From: Treponema sp.
GTDB taxonomy: Bacteria; Spirochaetota; Spirochaetia; Treponematales; Treponemataceae
Reading direction: 5' to 3'
Assembly: GCA_017550685.1 (NCBI GenBank)
Contig: JAFZOJ010000078.1
Location: 1-64,000, forward strand
Length of the DNA: 64,000 nucleotides
Below, in pieces: positions 50,581-58,969 of the stretch; position 1 is the first letter of the stretch; every line of letters starts with the position of its first letter. A program made the position numbers and the translations under genes. The notes beneath the pieces were generated by a model. That model did not search any database. It saw only the letters and a program-made list of their open reading frames with translations, and had not been told where the DNA came from.

Positions 50581-50777
50581 AAAAAAATGCTTCCGTAATT
50601 AGATCTTTGTGAAAAAAAGATATGCTCCCGCTGCATCGCGTCTGTCAAACTGTTGGCTATGCTTGCTTGGAAAGGATTTATCGCGCTTCGCTCGGCAAGC
50701 ATAGAAACAGTTTGCAGCCGCGCTTTCGCTCGCACATATCTTTTTTTAATGTATTTTTTTAGGGGTCGCATTTTTTT
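50581..50777. repeat. 197-bp palindromic element
   Basis: AAAAAAATGC (50581-50590) with GCATTTTTTT (50768-50777); AAAAAAAGATATG (50612-50624) with CATATCTTTTTTT (50735-50747); CAAACTGTT (50646-50654) with 50706-50714; CTATGCTTGC (50657-50666) with 50695-50704; a loop with GCGCTTCGCT. It would fold as one long imperfect hairpin. It lies between tRNA-Met and nrdG. Confidence 0.8.
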
Positions 50778-50788
50778 AGATGGTAATT

Positions 50789-51541
50789 TTAGCGTAAATT
50801 GGCACCTGGGATTATTTTTTTGGCATATTGTATTAGTTCATTTATTTCACTGTCAGTATATGGTGATATTTCATTATAAGAAGGATCAATACAATTTTTG
50901 TTCATGAATTGTGCAAACTGCCAGGAGGCGTCTTTGGGTAAAACGGCTGCCATGGCTTGGATGTCTTCTTTTTGTACCAGCGGTGGCACAAGAACTGTAC
51001 GCCATTCTCTTTTGTCTGAAGGGTAGGCTGCAACCAATTTTGCACTGCGTTCAAGTACGTTTACAAAGTGTTCTGTCTTATTATGATACTGGCTGAAGGC
51101 CGGACATATAACCTCTGCGTACCTTTGTGGACTTGTTTTAATATCCATTGCAATAAAGTCCGGGTGCAATTCGGGATCGTTTATAAAGGCTTCAAGCTCG
51201 TCGGGGAGGGTGCCGTTGGTGTCTAATTTGATCTGGTATCCAAGTTCTCGGGCTTTTCGAATTATGAGCGGTGTATAAGGATTTATAAGTGGTTCTCCGC
51301 CGCTTATGGTAAGGCCTTTTAGGATTCCCTGGCGTTTTTCAAGATGGTCAAAGAGTTCCTGGACGGTGTTGAGCGGTTGTGTGCCATCGTCTTTGCCAAG
51401 GACTAAGCCTGTGTTGTAGCAGTAGGGGCAGCGGAGATTACATCCTTTTAGAAAAAAAGAACCTGCCAGAAGGCCCGGATAATCCACACAGGTGGTTTTA
51501 ACCAGTACGCCGGCAGGTTTGTCTAAGGCTAACTGTGACAT
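50789..51541 (-). CDS. nrdG: Anaerobic ribonucleotide reductase activase
   Basis: Radical SAM enzyme that installs the glycyl radical on NrdD. The 250 residues have the cluster motif CNLRCPYC (Cys 34, 38, 41), TISGGEPLINP, and KLDTNGTLP, the usual radical-SAM strand motifs. It lies 1 bp past the glycyl-radical/glutaredoxin gene, so the activase is made with the polypeptide it is expected to modify. It is longer than E. coli NrdG and of the type that accompanies thioredoxin/glutaredoxin-linked NrdD. Confidence 0.92.
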   Translation of the reverse strand: MSQLALDKPAGVLVKTTCVDYPGLLAGSFFLKGCNLRCPYCYNTGLVLGKDDGTQPLNTVQELFDHLEKRQGILKGLTISGGEPLINPYTPLIIRKARELGYQIKLDTNGTLPDELEAFINDPELHPDFIAMDIKTSPQRYAEVICPAFSQYHNKTEHFVNVLERSAKLVAAYPSDKREWRTVLVPPLVQKEDIQAMAAVLPKDASWQFAQFMNKNCIDPSYNEISPYTDSEINELIQYAKKIIPGANLR

Positions 51542-51542
51542 T

Positions 51543-52082
51543 TTATGCAGTTACTGCTACCTTATTAAAAACAGCTTCGAGTTCTTCTACATTGTGGCAG
51601 CGGGCTGTTTCAACTCCTGCGTCATTATAGAAGATTACTGTAGGTGCTGCAAAAACTCCCTTGCTGGCAGCTTCTGCAAGACCTTCTTCTGTATCTACGT
51701 CAATGTTGCGTCCGGCAATTTCTACGTTTGCCATAAATGCCTTTACTGGAGGGCAGTTTGGACATGTCTTGCGTGTATACATTTCAAAAGATACAGCCTG
51801 TGTATTCATAACCGGCTGTTCTTCTGCCTTTGTCATTTTTGAAGGTGCAGAGCAGGCACATGGTTCGTCTGCTGCTGTAATATCATATTCCTTGCTTGCT
51901 TCAAGGGTGAACATTTTGCGCTGGTCAAATTCGTCGCGCTTTCCTTTATTCCAGTGTTTTACTGCACGGTAATAACCAACGATGCGTGCGTATACTTCAG
52001 TTTCGCTTCCGTGTACGTCCTTAAGTTCTGCCTTTGTTTCAGCAATTTCTTTTTCAATCTGTTCGATAGTTCTTGCTTCCAT
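51543..52082 (-). CDS. Detached NrdD glycyl-radical segment fused to a glutaredoxin domain
   Basis: 179 residues. Residues 4-22 form a short charged helix (RTIEQIEKEIAETKAEL). Residues 28-58 read TEVYARIVGYYR...WNKGK...F.QRK.F, which matches the C-terminal radical segment of NrdD proteins ('EVY.R..GYYRPV.NWN.GK..EF..R'); Gly 36 would carry the radical. A linker with CAC (75-77) follows, then a glutaredoxin-like domain (about 96-179) with redox motif CPNC (107-110) and a cis-Pro segment (FAAPTVIFY). The NrdD at 52248-54362 lacks this segment. The ATG at 52082 has GGGAGGAG 8 bp upstream. It has its own promoter with an NrdR box. Confidence 0.8.
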   Translation of the reverse strand: MEARTIEQIEKEIAETKAELKDVHGSETEVYARIVGYYRAVKHWNKGKRDEFDQRKMFTLEASKEYDITAADEPCACSAPSKMTKAEEQPVMNTQAVSFEMYTRKTCPNCPPVKAFMANVEIAGRNIDVDTEEGLAEAASKGVFAAPTVIFYNDAGVETARCHNVEELEAVFNKVAVTA

Positions 52083-52154
52083 ACTTTTATCTCCTCCCAA
52101 TTTTCATATAAAGTTTTGTTTTGTAATTATTACAACTTTATATTTATTCCACCT

Positions 52155-52189
52155 ACACTAAATATAGTGTAGTTTTACTATATTGTCAA
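52155..52189 (-). promoter_or_regulatory. Promoter with NrdR box before the glycyl-radical/glutaredoxin gene
   Basis: Minus strand: TTGACA (52189-52184), 17-bp spacer, TATATT (52166-52161). ACACTAAATATAGTGT (52155-52170) is a near-perfect NrdR box palindrome that covers the -10. A partial second box (around 52173-52188) lies over the spacer and -35. Binding of NrdR would block polymerase. Confidence 0.8.
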
Positions 52190-52247
52190 CATGTTTGACA
52201 CTAAAATTCTCGGAATAAGGTGCAAATTTCTTTAATCTAATATTAAA

Positions 52248-54362
52248 TTATTTTGCAGCTGCAGCAAGAATTTTTTCCTTTTCCATTTCAAGAGCCTTGA
52301 GTTTTTCCTTCAAAGCCTTTTCCTTTTCTGCCTTACACTTAGGGCATTCAAACTGCTGGCCGGTAAGATAACCGTGAACCTTACAGATTGAATAGGTTGG
52401 CGAAATTGTAAAGAACGGAATTCTGTACTTGTGAGAAATAGTGCGAACTAAATCTGCACAGCTCTTCCAGTCTTTGAGTGCTTCGCCCATGTATACGTGG
52501 AACATTGTACCGCCTGTATACTTTGTCTGCAGTGCTTCCTGATGATCGAGAGCTTCGAATACATCGGCTGTGTAATCAACAGGCAGCTGAGAAGAGTTTG
52601 TATAGAACGGTTCTGTAGTTCCGCTTGTAATGATATCCGGGAACTGTTCCTTGTCGTGTCTTGCAAGACGGTATGAAGTAGATTCTGCAGGTGTTGCTTC
52701 CAGGTTGAACAAGTCTCCTGTCTGCTCCTGGTAATCCTGCATGCGCTCTCTCATGTGCTGAAGTACTTTTTCGGCAAATGCCTTACCGCGTGGGTCAGAA
52801 ATATCAACACCAAGGAAGTTTAAGCAGCATTCGTTCATACCGCAAAGACCGATTGTATTAAAGTGATTTACGAGTGTCTTAAGATAACGGCGGGTATAAG
52901 GGAAAAGTCCTCCGTCATAAAGCTTCTGGATTACCTTGCGTTTGATACAAAGGCTTTCCTTTGCAAGGTCCATAAGATAGTCAAGGCGCTTGTAGAATTC
53001 TTCTTCGTTCTTGGCAAGGTATGCAATCTGTGGCATGTTGATTGTTACTACACCAAGAGAACCTGTAAATTCGTCGGCACCAAAAAGACCACCACCACGG
53101 CGGCGGAGTTCGCGCTTGTCCAGCTGGAGGCGGCAGCACATAGAACGTACATCGCTTGGGTTAAGGTCTGAATTAACAAAGTTCTGGAAGTTAGGGGTAC
53201 CATACTGAGATGTCATTGTGAACAAAAGCTTGGCATTCTCAGAATTCCAGTCAAAGTCGCGTGTGATGTTGTAGGTTGGAATAGGGTAGGCAAATCCTCT
53301 TCCGTCTGCATCACCTTCAATCATAAGCTCAATGAATACTTTGTTGAGCAGGTCCATTTCCTTCTGGCAGTCGCCATAGGTAAAGTCCTGTTCCTTTCCG
53401 CCTACGATTGCTTTTTTGTCCTTAAGGTCGTCAGGACATACCCAGTCAAGGGTAATATTGGTAAACGGTGCCTGTGAACCCCAGCGGCTTGGTGTGTTTA
53501 CACCGTAAATGTAGCTCTGGATGCACTGGCGTACCTGTTTTTCTGTAAGATGATCTGCACGGATAAACGGTGCAAGGTATGTATCGAATGAACTGAATGC
53601 CTGTGCACCTGCCCATTCGTTCTGCATGATACCAAGGAAGTTTACAATCTGGTTTACGAGTGTAGAAAGGTGTGTTGCCGGTGTAGAAGTGATTTTGTCC
53701 GGTACACCGCCAAGTCCTTCTGCAATAAGCTGACGCAGAGACCAGCCTGCACAGTATCCTGAGAACATAGAAAGGTCATGGATATGGAAGGCAGCACTCT
53801 TGTGTGCTTCTGCAATTTCCTTGGAATAAATATTGTTGAGCCAGTAGTTGGCTGTGATTGTACCTGAGTTGTGGAGGATAAGGCCTCCGAGTGAAAAGTT
53901 TACGTTAGCGTTTTCGTTTACGCGCCAGTCACTCTGACCAAGGTAGCCGTCCATTGTCTTATTGATGTCTACCATAAGGTTTTTGGCGTCACGAACAGCT
54001 TCATGGCGTGCACGGTAAAGGATGTATGCCTTTGCTACCTCTACCTCGTTTGCTTCAATGAGTACGCTTTCTACGATATCCTGGATTTCTTCGATGGCAG
54101 GAATAGAATGTGCGCGTGCTCCCGCAAGTTGTAAGCGAAGCTTTTCTTCTACGCTGTCGGTAAGAGCTGCTGCTCTGTCCGGATCATTGCGTTTTTCTAC
54201 AGCTTCGATTGCTTTTCCAATAGCAGCTTCGATTTTAGACCTGTCGTAGTCTGCTATTTCGCCTGAGCGCTTTACTACCGATTTAATAAAGCCCTTTGTT
54301 TCTGAGTCGGAACTTGACCCCAGAAAATTTCTCCATTCTGGAAAGATTGACTGTTCACTCAT
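52248..54362 (-). CDS. nrdD: Anaerobic ribonucleoside-triphosphate reductase, catalytic chain without glycyl-radical segment
   Basis: Class III reductase chain, 704 residues. An ATP-cone occupies about 24-110 (IKSVVKRSGEIADYDRSKI). The catalytic barrel contains SLRQLIAEGLGG, MQNEWAGAQAFSSFDTYLAP, DVRSMCCRLQLDKRELRRRGGG, GVVTINMPQIAY, IGLCGMNECCLNFLG and a finger-like TPAESTSYRLARHDK. The end reads FFTISPTYSICKVHGYLTGQ...CPKC, where other NrdDs continue into 'EVY.R..GYYRPV'. Here a helical Lys/Glu tail (EKEKALKEKLKALEMEKEKI) closes the protein, and no RxxGY motif is present. The start overlaps nrdR by 4 bp. Confidence 0.93.
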   Translation of the reverse strand: MSEQSIFPEWRNFLGSSSDSETKGFIKSVVKRSGEIADYDRSKIEAAIGKAIEAVEKRNDPDRAAALTDSVEEKLRLQLAGARAHSIPAIEEIQDIVESVLIEANEVEVAKAYILYRARHEAVRDAKNLMVDINKTMDGYLGQSDWRVNENANVNFSLGGLILHNSGTITANYWLNNIYSKEIAEAHKSAAFHIHDLSMFSGYCAGWSLRQLIAEGLGGVPDKITSTPATHLSTLVNQIVNFLGIMQNEWAGAQAFSSFDTYLAPFIRADHLTEKQVRQCIQSYIYGVNTPSRWGSQAPFTNITLDWVCPDDLKDKKAIVGGKEQDFTYGDCQKEMDLLNKVFIELMIEGDADGRGFAYPIPTYNITRDFDWNSENAKLLFTMTSQYGTPNFQNFVNSDLNPSDVRSMCCRLQLDKRELRRRGGGLFGADEFTGSLGVVTINMPQIAYLAKNEEEFYKRLDYLMDLAKESLCIKRKVIQKLYDGGLFPYTRRYLKTLVNHFNTIGLCGMNECCLNFLGVDISDPRGKAFAEKVLQHMRERMQDYQEQTGDLFNLEATPAESTSYRLARHDKEQFPDIITSGTTEPFYTNSSQLPVDYTADVFEALDHQEALQTKYTGGTMFHVYMGEALKDWKSCADLVRTISHKYRIPFFTISPTYSICKVHGYLTGQQFECPKCKAEKEKALKEKLKALEMEKEKILAAAAK

Positions 54363-54850
54363 TTACTTTTCCCCTCTTGTGCCTGTAGGGCACCCCTTTT
54401 ATCTATATTTTTGACTTCAGTTATAAATTCATCAAGGTTTTCAAAATGGCGGTAAACCGATGCAAACCTGATGTATGCGACCTTGTCTATGCCGTAAAGC
54501 TTTTCCAGAACAAGTTCGCCTAATTCAGCGGTGGAGATTTCGCGGGCTTCTTTTCCGATTTTGATAGCCTGGTCTTCGATATCATTAGAAATCTGTTCGA
54601 CCATGGCCGTAGGAATAGGGCGTTTTTCCAGAGCGCGGTCAATTCCTTTTTCAAGCTTAACCCTGTCAAAAGGCTGGCGGCGTCCATCCCGTTTTACGAC
54701 CATAAAAGGCTTTTCATCTATGCGTTCATAACTTGTGAAACGATAACCACAGTCAAGACATTCTCTTCTGCGGCGGATGCTTTCCCCATGCATCATGGTC
54801 CTTGATTCAAGAACCTTGTCTTCTAAACTCCCACAATACGGACAACGCAT
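54359..54850 (-). CDS. nrdR: Transcriptional repressor NrdR
   Basis: Represses ribonucleotide reductase genes when (d)ATP is high. The 163 residues have the N-terminal zinc ribbon MRCPYCGSLEDKVLESR...CLDCGYRFTSYER (Cys 3, 6, 31, 34) followed by an ATP-cone (VVKRDGRRQPFDRVKLEKGIDRALEKRPI). Directly upstream of nrdD with a 4-bp overlap. Two predicted NrdR boxes in the promoter (54873-54921) imply autorepression. Confidence 0.96.
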   Translation of the reverse strand: MRCPYCGSLEDKVLESRTMMHGESIRRRRECLDCGYRFTSYERIDEKPFMVVKRDGRRQPFDRVKLEKGIDRALEKRPIPTAMVEQISNDIEDQAIKIGKEAREISTAELGELVLEKLYGIDKVAYIRFASVYRHFENLDEFITEVKNIDKRGALQAQEGKSK

Positions 54851-54872
54851 TAAATTACCCTTTTTGAATTAG

Positions 54873-54921
54873 TTTTTATATCTAGTGTTGTTTTTATATA
54901 ATATAACACTAGATATGATAA
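54873..54921 (-). promoter_or_regulatory. Pair of NrdR boxes at the nrdR-nrdD promoter
   Basis: TTTATATCTAGTGTTG-type box (54873-54888) and ACACTAGATATGATAA (54906-54921) are inverted copies whose centres are about 33 bp apart, three helical turns, the usual spacing of tandem NrdR boxes. Minus-strand promoter elements TTGTTT and TATTAT lie among them. Confidence 0.75.
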
Positions 54922-54979
54922 AACAAGTGAATTTTTGCGAATTTTGAAAAATTTTTTAAACTTTTTTTCTTGACAAATT

Positions 54980-56881
54980 CTACTTCTTGTGCTTCTTGTT
55001 TTTTTTGTGTTTTTTAAGCAGAATCTGGTGCTTTCGTTCGGACGGAATGTAATCATCTGTGACAAAATTACATACCATGAGGATGCAGACAATAACGAAA
55101 ATGACAAAACAAGTATATGGAAGCCAGTTGCCGAACCTTGCATATGGGGTAATAACCCTCTTATATACAGGAACGTCATAGGCAAGTGAAGATTCTTCAA
55201 AAAGCGGCTGATCTGCAAGAATGTCGCCGGAAGGAGAAACTACAACAGAGTATCCCGCATTTGTAGAGCGTACGAGTGTAGTTCTATACTCAATTGCACG
55301 GTAAGAAGCAATACAGAAGTGCTGATATTCACTGGATTTTTTAAGCGACCACGAATCATCAGTCAAATTTACAAAAAGCTCGGCTCCGTTCTGGAACATT
55401 GGACGTATTACATCGGTAAAGGAATCGTCAAAACATACCGGAGCGGCAATCCTTACCAGCGGAGTATCCTTTATATCTTCAATCGTATCAAAAGGAACTG
55501 CAATATTTATGTTGTTTACGCGCGGAATAACAGGCTGACCATACCACGAGCACGGAACTTCAAAGTATGCAAGCTGTTCTCCCTGTGTCCAGCCGGCCGA
55601 AAAACCTACAATCTTCTGGAAAAGATAGTTTACTATAGGATTATCTATGCCCGGAATGGATTCTGCAAACGGAACAAGATGAAGTTTGCCATAATAACCG
55701 CGGAATTTTCCGTCTTTATCAAACATTATGGCCGAATTATAGAACCTTGTGCGCGATTGAGGCTTATCTTCTTTGATTTTTTCTTCATTTTTTTCGCTAT
55801 TAAGCTTTTTTATAACAGCTTTTGACTTTTGTTTTTTAGGAACAGGAATACTTTTTCTGTAAACACCGCCTGTAAGCAGTGGAACTTCGTTTCGCCTGAT
55901 AAAATCTATAAGGGATTCGTCTTCGGGATACCAGCGGTAGTGGTTGTAGGCATTAGGAAAACTGCTTTGTAAGGCTCCTTCGCTCCAGACTATTAGCTGA
56001 GGCTCTTTTCCAAGCTTCCTCAGTTCATCAATACGCTTTTGAGAAAGATTCATGGAGGCTTCCAGGGTTATATCATCAGTATCCGAAAGCCATGGGTCGC
56101 TGTTCTGCTGTACCATTACGGTAGAAATGACCTTATCAGGTGTGCGCGGACGGTTATATTCGTAATTTCCCCATAAAAGAGTGATTAAAAACAGGATTGA
56201 AAAGACTGCGGCTGCATTGAGTATGCTCTGAAAGTATGGTTTTCTTTCTTCCAGATGGGTGTCGCTTCCCTGGTAACGCAGAGAAAGATAAAGTGCATCT
56301 GAACCTTCGGCAATTATGCAGTCAAACAAAACGGTAAGGAAGGTAATGCCGTAAGTACCTGTTATGGCCGCAAGCTGGGTAAACGAATGCCATCTGTACA
56401 TTGCAGACGAGATTGTACCCCACGGATAACCGATAAAGCCTGTAGATTTGGTCCATTCATAAAGCGTATAAAGCACCGTAAAATACAGGATACGGAAGGC
56501 AGAATCTTCGTAAAAAGGTTTATTTATAGATAAAAGCGACAGTTTTGACCTTTCCTGACGCGAAAAAGGCACGTACATAAAGATTGCCAGTGAGCCGCCG
56601 ATACAGGCTGTACCAAAAGCAGAGGCTCCGAGCGTAAAAATGGCAAAATCCTTAAAGTAGGCAAGCCAGAAGCTGGAAGCAAGGTGTGTTGTAATTGCCT
56701 GGATAAAGCCCATAAGGTAAGCATTGCCGTAGCTTTTTGAATTTTTGATTGCAAGATAGTATGGAATTATGGAAATAAAGGCATAGAACGGATTTCCAAG
56801 CAGAAATATTTCGTTTGGAATACCGAGCGTAAGAAGAAGCCCAGAAAAAACTGAATAAATAACTTGTAAAATCAAGGTCAT
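54980..56881 (-). CDS. lnt: Apolipoprotein N-acyltransferase
   Basis: Adds the third acyl chain to lipoproteins in the inner membrane, using the carbon-nitrogen hydrolase fold. From ATG 56881 there are 633 residues: about six hydrophobic segments in the first 240 residues, then the periplasmic nitrilase-like domain with LIVWSEGALQSSFP (catalytic Glu), a YYGKLHLVPFAE segment (Lys) and RIAAPVCFDDSFTDVIRP (Cys), and a closing transmembrane helix (about 600-620) before a very basic tail (KKHKKNKKHKK). It is longer than E. coli Lnt (512) because of an inserted Lys/Glu-rich loop (around 370-400). Many lipoproteins occur in this window. Confidence 0.9.
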   Translation of the reverse strand: MTLILQVIYSVFSGLLLTLGIPNEIFLLGNPFYAFISIIPYYLAIKNSKSYGNAYLMGFIQAITTHLASSFWLAYFKDFAIFTLGASAFGTACIGGSLAIFMYVPFSRQERSKLSLLSINKPFYEDSAFRILYFTVLYTLYEWTKSTGFIGYPWGTISSAMYRWHSFTQLAAITGTYGITFLTVLFDCIIAEGSDALYLSLRYQGSDTHLEERKPYFQSILNAAAVFSILFLITLLWGNYEYNRPRTPDKVISTVMVQQNSDPWLSDTDDITLEASMNLSQKRIDELRKLGKEPQLIVWSEGALQSSFPNAYNHYRWYPEDESLIDFIRRNEVPLLTGGVYRKSIPVPKKQKSKAVIKKLNSEKNEEKIKEDKPQSRTRFYNSAIMFDKDGKFRGYYGKLHLVPFAESIPGIDNPIVNYLFQKIVGFSAGWTQGEQLAYFEVPCSWYGQPVIPRVNNINIAVPFDTIEDIKDTPLVRIAAPVCFDDSFTDVIRPMFQNGAELFVNLTDDSWSLKKSSEYQHFCIASYRAIEYRTTLVRSTNAGYSVVVSPSGDILADQPLFEESSLAYDVPVYKRVITPYARFGNWLPYTCFVIFVIVCILMVCNFVTDDYIPSERKHQILLKKHKKNKKHKK

Positions 56882-56985
56882 TATTTTATAATTGTATAAA
56901 TATTTTTTTGTCGTTATTGGTTTAAATATAACGCTCTTGATGAAAAAATGCAATAAAGTAAATAAAAGGTGTGAGGGATTTAAAG

Positions 56986-58167
56986 TTGAAAGTATTAAAT
57001 GATGCACATAATAGCGAATACGGGACCAAACCCAAAGTAGCTGCAAGAGCTCCTGGTCGGTTCCATCTTATAGGTGAACATTCATGGTTTTTTAAGGATA
57101 AAACACTTTCCATGGCTGTTAACATTCCGGTATATATTGCAATTTCTAAACGTGACGACAACTCTGCAAAATTTTATTTTCATCAGCTTAACGAAAGAAA
57201 AAAGGCCAGCCTTTCTTCCCTCAAGTTTAAGAAAGAAGACCGCTGGGCAAATGCAATAAAGGCTGTTATTTATGGTTTTATTTCGGGTGGCTATGAACTC
57301 CACGGAATGGACTTTACCGTATACAGCGAAATCCTTCCTTCTGCAGGCTTTGGCATTACTACTGCAATTAAATGCGCATCTGCAATAGCAATAAAGGAGT
57401 TTTATGGTTTTGACTGCTCTGAACAGCAGATTCTGCAGATTCTGGAAAGGGCAAACAGACGATTCCTTCAGACAAACAACTATCTTTCTGATAATTATGC
57501 TGCTTTATTTTCAAGAAAGGATAATCTTCTTATTACAGACCATAACAAAATGACCTGGGACTATGTTCCGTTCAGCTTTGAAGATAAAAAGATTTTCCTT
57601 ATAGATACAAAGGTTCCGCGTATTTCTGTATGGGATGAAGAAACACTCTTTGAACCTCAGAATGTACTTTTGCTCGGAGACCTTCGTGAACGCCGTAACA
57701 ATGTTTATGGCGGATGGCAGTATATCAACAACGTAACAGACATAAACGAAGAGCTTTCCGTAGTTTCGGAAGATACCAGACGTAAGCTTTTGTGTATAAT
57801 GCGAGAGCATAATGATCTTTTGGATGCAAGAGAAGGTCTTGAAAAGGTAGACTTTTTTAAGTTTGCACGTTCTGTAAACCACAGTCACGAAAGCATGCGT
57901 GATATGTATGAAATTTCCTGCCCGGAAATTGACTGGATTTTAAAGCGTGTAGGCGAGCTTGAACCAAATCTTGAGATGATTACTAATCCTGTTTCCTGCG
58001 GACGAATTACAGGTAAGGGCTTTGGCCGTTGTCTGTATGCTATAATCCGCGAAAGTGATGTAGAAAAGTTCAAGTCAAAGCTTGCTGAATTTGAAAAGAT
58101 TTTCCAGTATCACCCTGAATGCTGCGAGGTTGTTCCTTCCGAAGGGGCCAGTATCATAAAGGATTAG
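56986..58167 (+). CDS. GHMP kinase, galactokinase-like
   Basis: Phosphorylates a sugar, probably galactose or a related hexose. About 393 residues with the GHMP/galactokinase N-terminal motif RAPGRFHLIGEH (about 21-32), a central loop LPSAGFGITTAIKCASAIA (the 'PxGxGLSSSAA' position, but with ITT for SSS) and a C-terminal VSCGRITGKGFGRCLYAI (GHMP C-terminal). The galactose-specific residues are not clearly kept, so the substrate is open. TTG at 56986 is chosen because GAGGG lies 8 bp upstream; GTG at 56971 is an alternative. It is divergent from lnt. Confidence 0.75.
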   Translation: MKVLNDAHNSEYGTKPKVAARAPGRFHLIGEHSWFFKDKTLSMAVNIPVYIAISKRDDNSAKFYFHQLNERKKASLSSLKFKKEDRWANAIKAVIYGFISGGYELHGMDFTVYSEILPSAGFGITTAIKCASAIAIKEFYGFDCSEQQILQILERANRRFLQTNNYLSDNYAALFSRKDNLLITDHNKMTWDYVPFSFEDKKIFLIDTKVPRISVWDEETLFEPQNVLLLGDLRERRNNVYGGWQYINNVTDINEELSVVSEDTRRKLLCIMREHNDLLDAREGLEKVDFFKFARSVNHSHESMRDMYEISCPEIDWILKRVGELEPNLEMITNPVSCGRITGKGFGRCLYAIIRESDVEKFKSKLAEFEKIFQYHPECCEVVPSEGASIIKD

Positions 58168-58174
58168 GTAGCTT

Positions 58175-58948
58175 ATGAATCTTCTGCTTTCAAATGATGA
58201 TGGATTTGATTCACCGGGACTGAATATTCTGGCTAAAAGGCTTGCCGAAAAACATACAGTATATATAATTGCTCCTTCTTCAAACCGTTCGGCTGTTTCT
58301 CATCACATTACCATGAAAGAAAGCAATACCATTACAAAGCTTTCGGACAATATCTATTCCTGCACGGGTTATCCTGTAGACTGTATTTTTGCGGGGCTTG
58401 AAAGCTCGCTGCTCGGTGTAAAGATTGACGGTACGGTTTCGGGAATAAACAAGGGTGCAAATATGGGAACCGACATTGTATACTCGGGTACCTGCGCCGT
58501 TGCAAGACAGGGTGTGCTTTCAGGGGTTCCTTCAATTGCCGTAAGCCTGGATCCTGTGGACTGGAATACCGTAGAAAAAGAAGGCTTTAAGTTTGATGCT
58601 CTTGCAGATTTTACAGCAAAAAATATAGAAAAGCTTTTGGGACTTGCACGTACGACTCCGCCAAGAGCCTTTGTAAATATAAATGCACTTTCTATAGAAA
58701 AGTATAAGGGAGTCAAGTTTGCAGATGAACCTTGTATCAGGGCATACAACGATAAGGTGGCAGTAATTCATGACAAGGATGATAAATATCATACGGAATT
58801 TATAATGGGGCATAACCAGACCCTTGTTGTGAGCACTACAGATTACGGCTGCTGCAGAGAAGGTTATATTGCGGTTTCGCTTGTTTATGCAGATCCTGTT
58901 TTTGCACAAACGACGGAATTAGTAGACTATAAGGACTTTTCGGTGTAA
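58175..58948 (+). CDS. surE: 5'-nucleotidase SurE
   Basis: Metal-dependent nucleoside monophosphate phosphatase with stationary-phase survival role in other bacteria. The 257 residues begin MNLLLSNDDGFDSPGLNILA with metal ligands Asp 8 and Asp 9, then IIAPSSNRSAVSHHITM (Ser and Asn ligands), GYPVDCIFAGL, VSGINKGANMGTDIVYSGTCAVARQGVLSGVPSIAVSL, all SurE signatures. Seven bases separate it from the GHMP kinase gene. Confidence 0.95.
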   Translation: MNLLLSNDDGFDSPGLNILAKRLAEKHTVYIIAPSSNRSAVSHHITMKESNTITKLSDNIYSCTGYPVDCIFAGLESSLLGVKIDGTVSGINKGANMGTDIVYSGTCAVARQGVLSGVPSIAVSLDPVDWNTVEKEGFKFDALADFTAKNIEKLLGLARTTPPRAFVNINALSIEKYKGVKFADEPCIRAYNDKVAVIHDKDDKYHTEFIMGHNQTLVVSTTDYGCCREGYIAVSLVYADPVFAQTTELVDYKDFSV

Positions 58949-58969
58949 AATAGAAATGGTGGTGGGAAA

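Noticed and set aside
51543-54362. nrdD split explained as a frameshift or sequencing error
   Set aside because: The two chains are separated by 165 bp with a promoter, an NrdR box and a good ribosome site, and the second protein has its own N-terminal helix and a fused glutaredoxin, so no single base change restores one frame.
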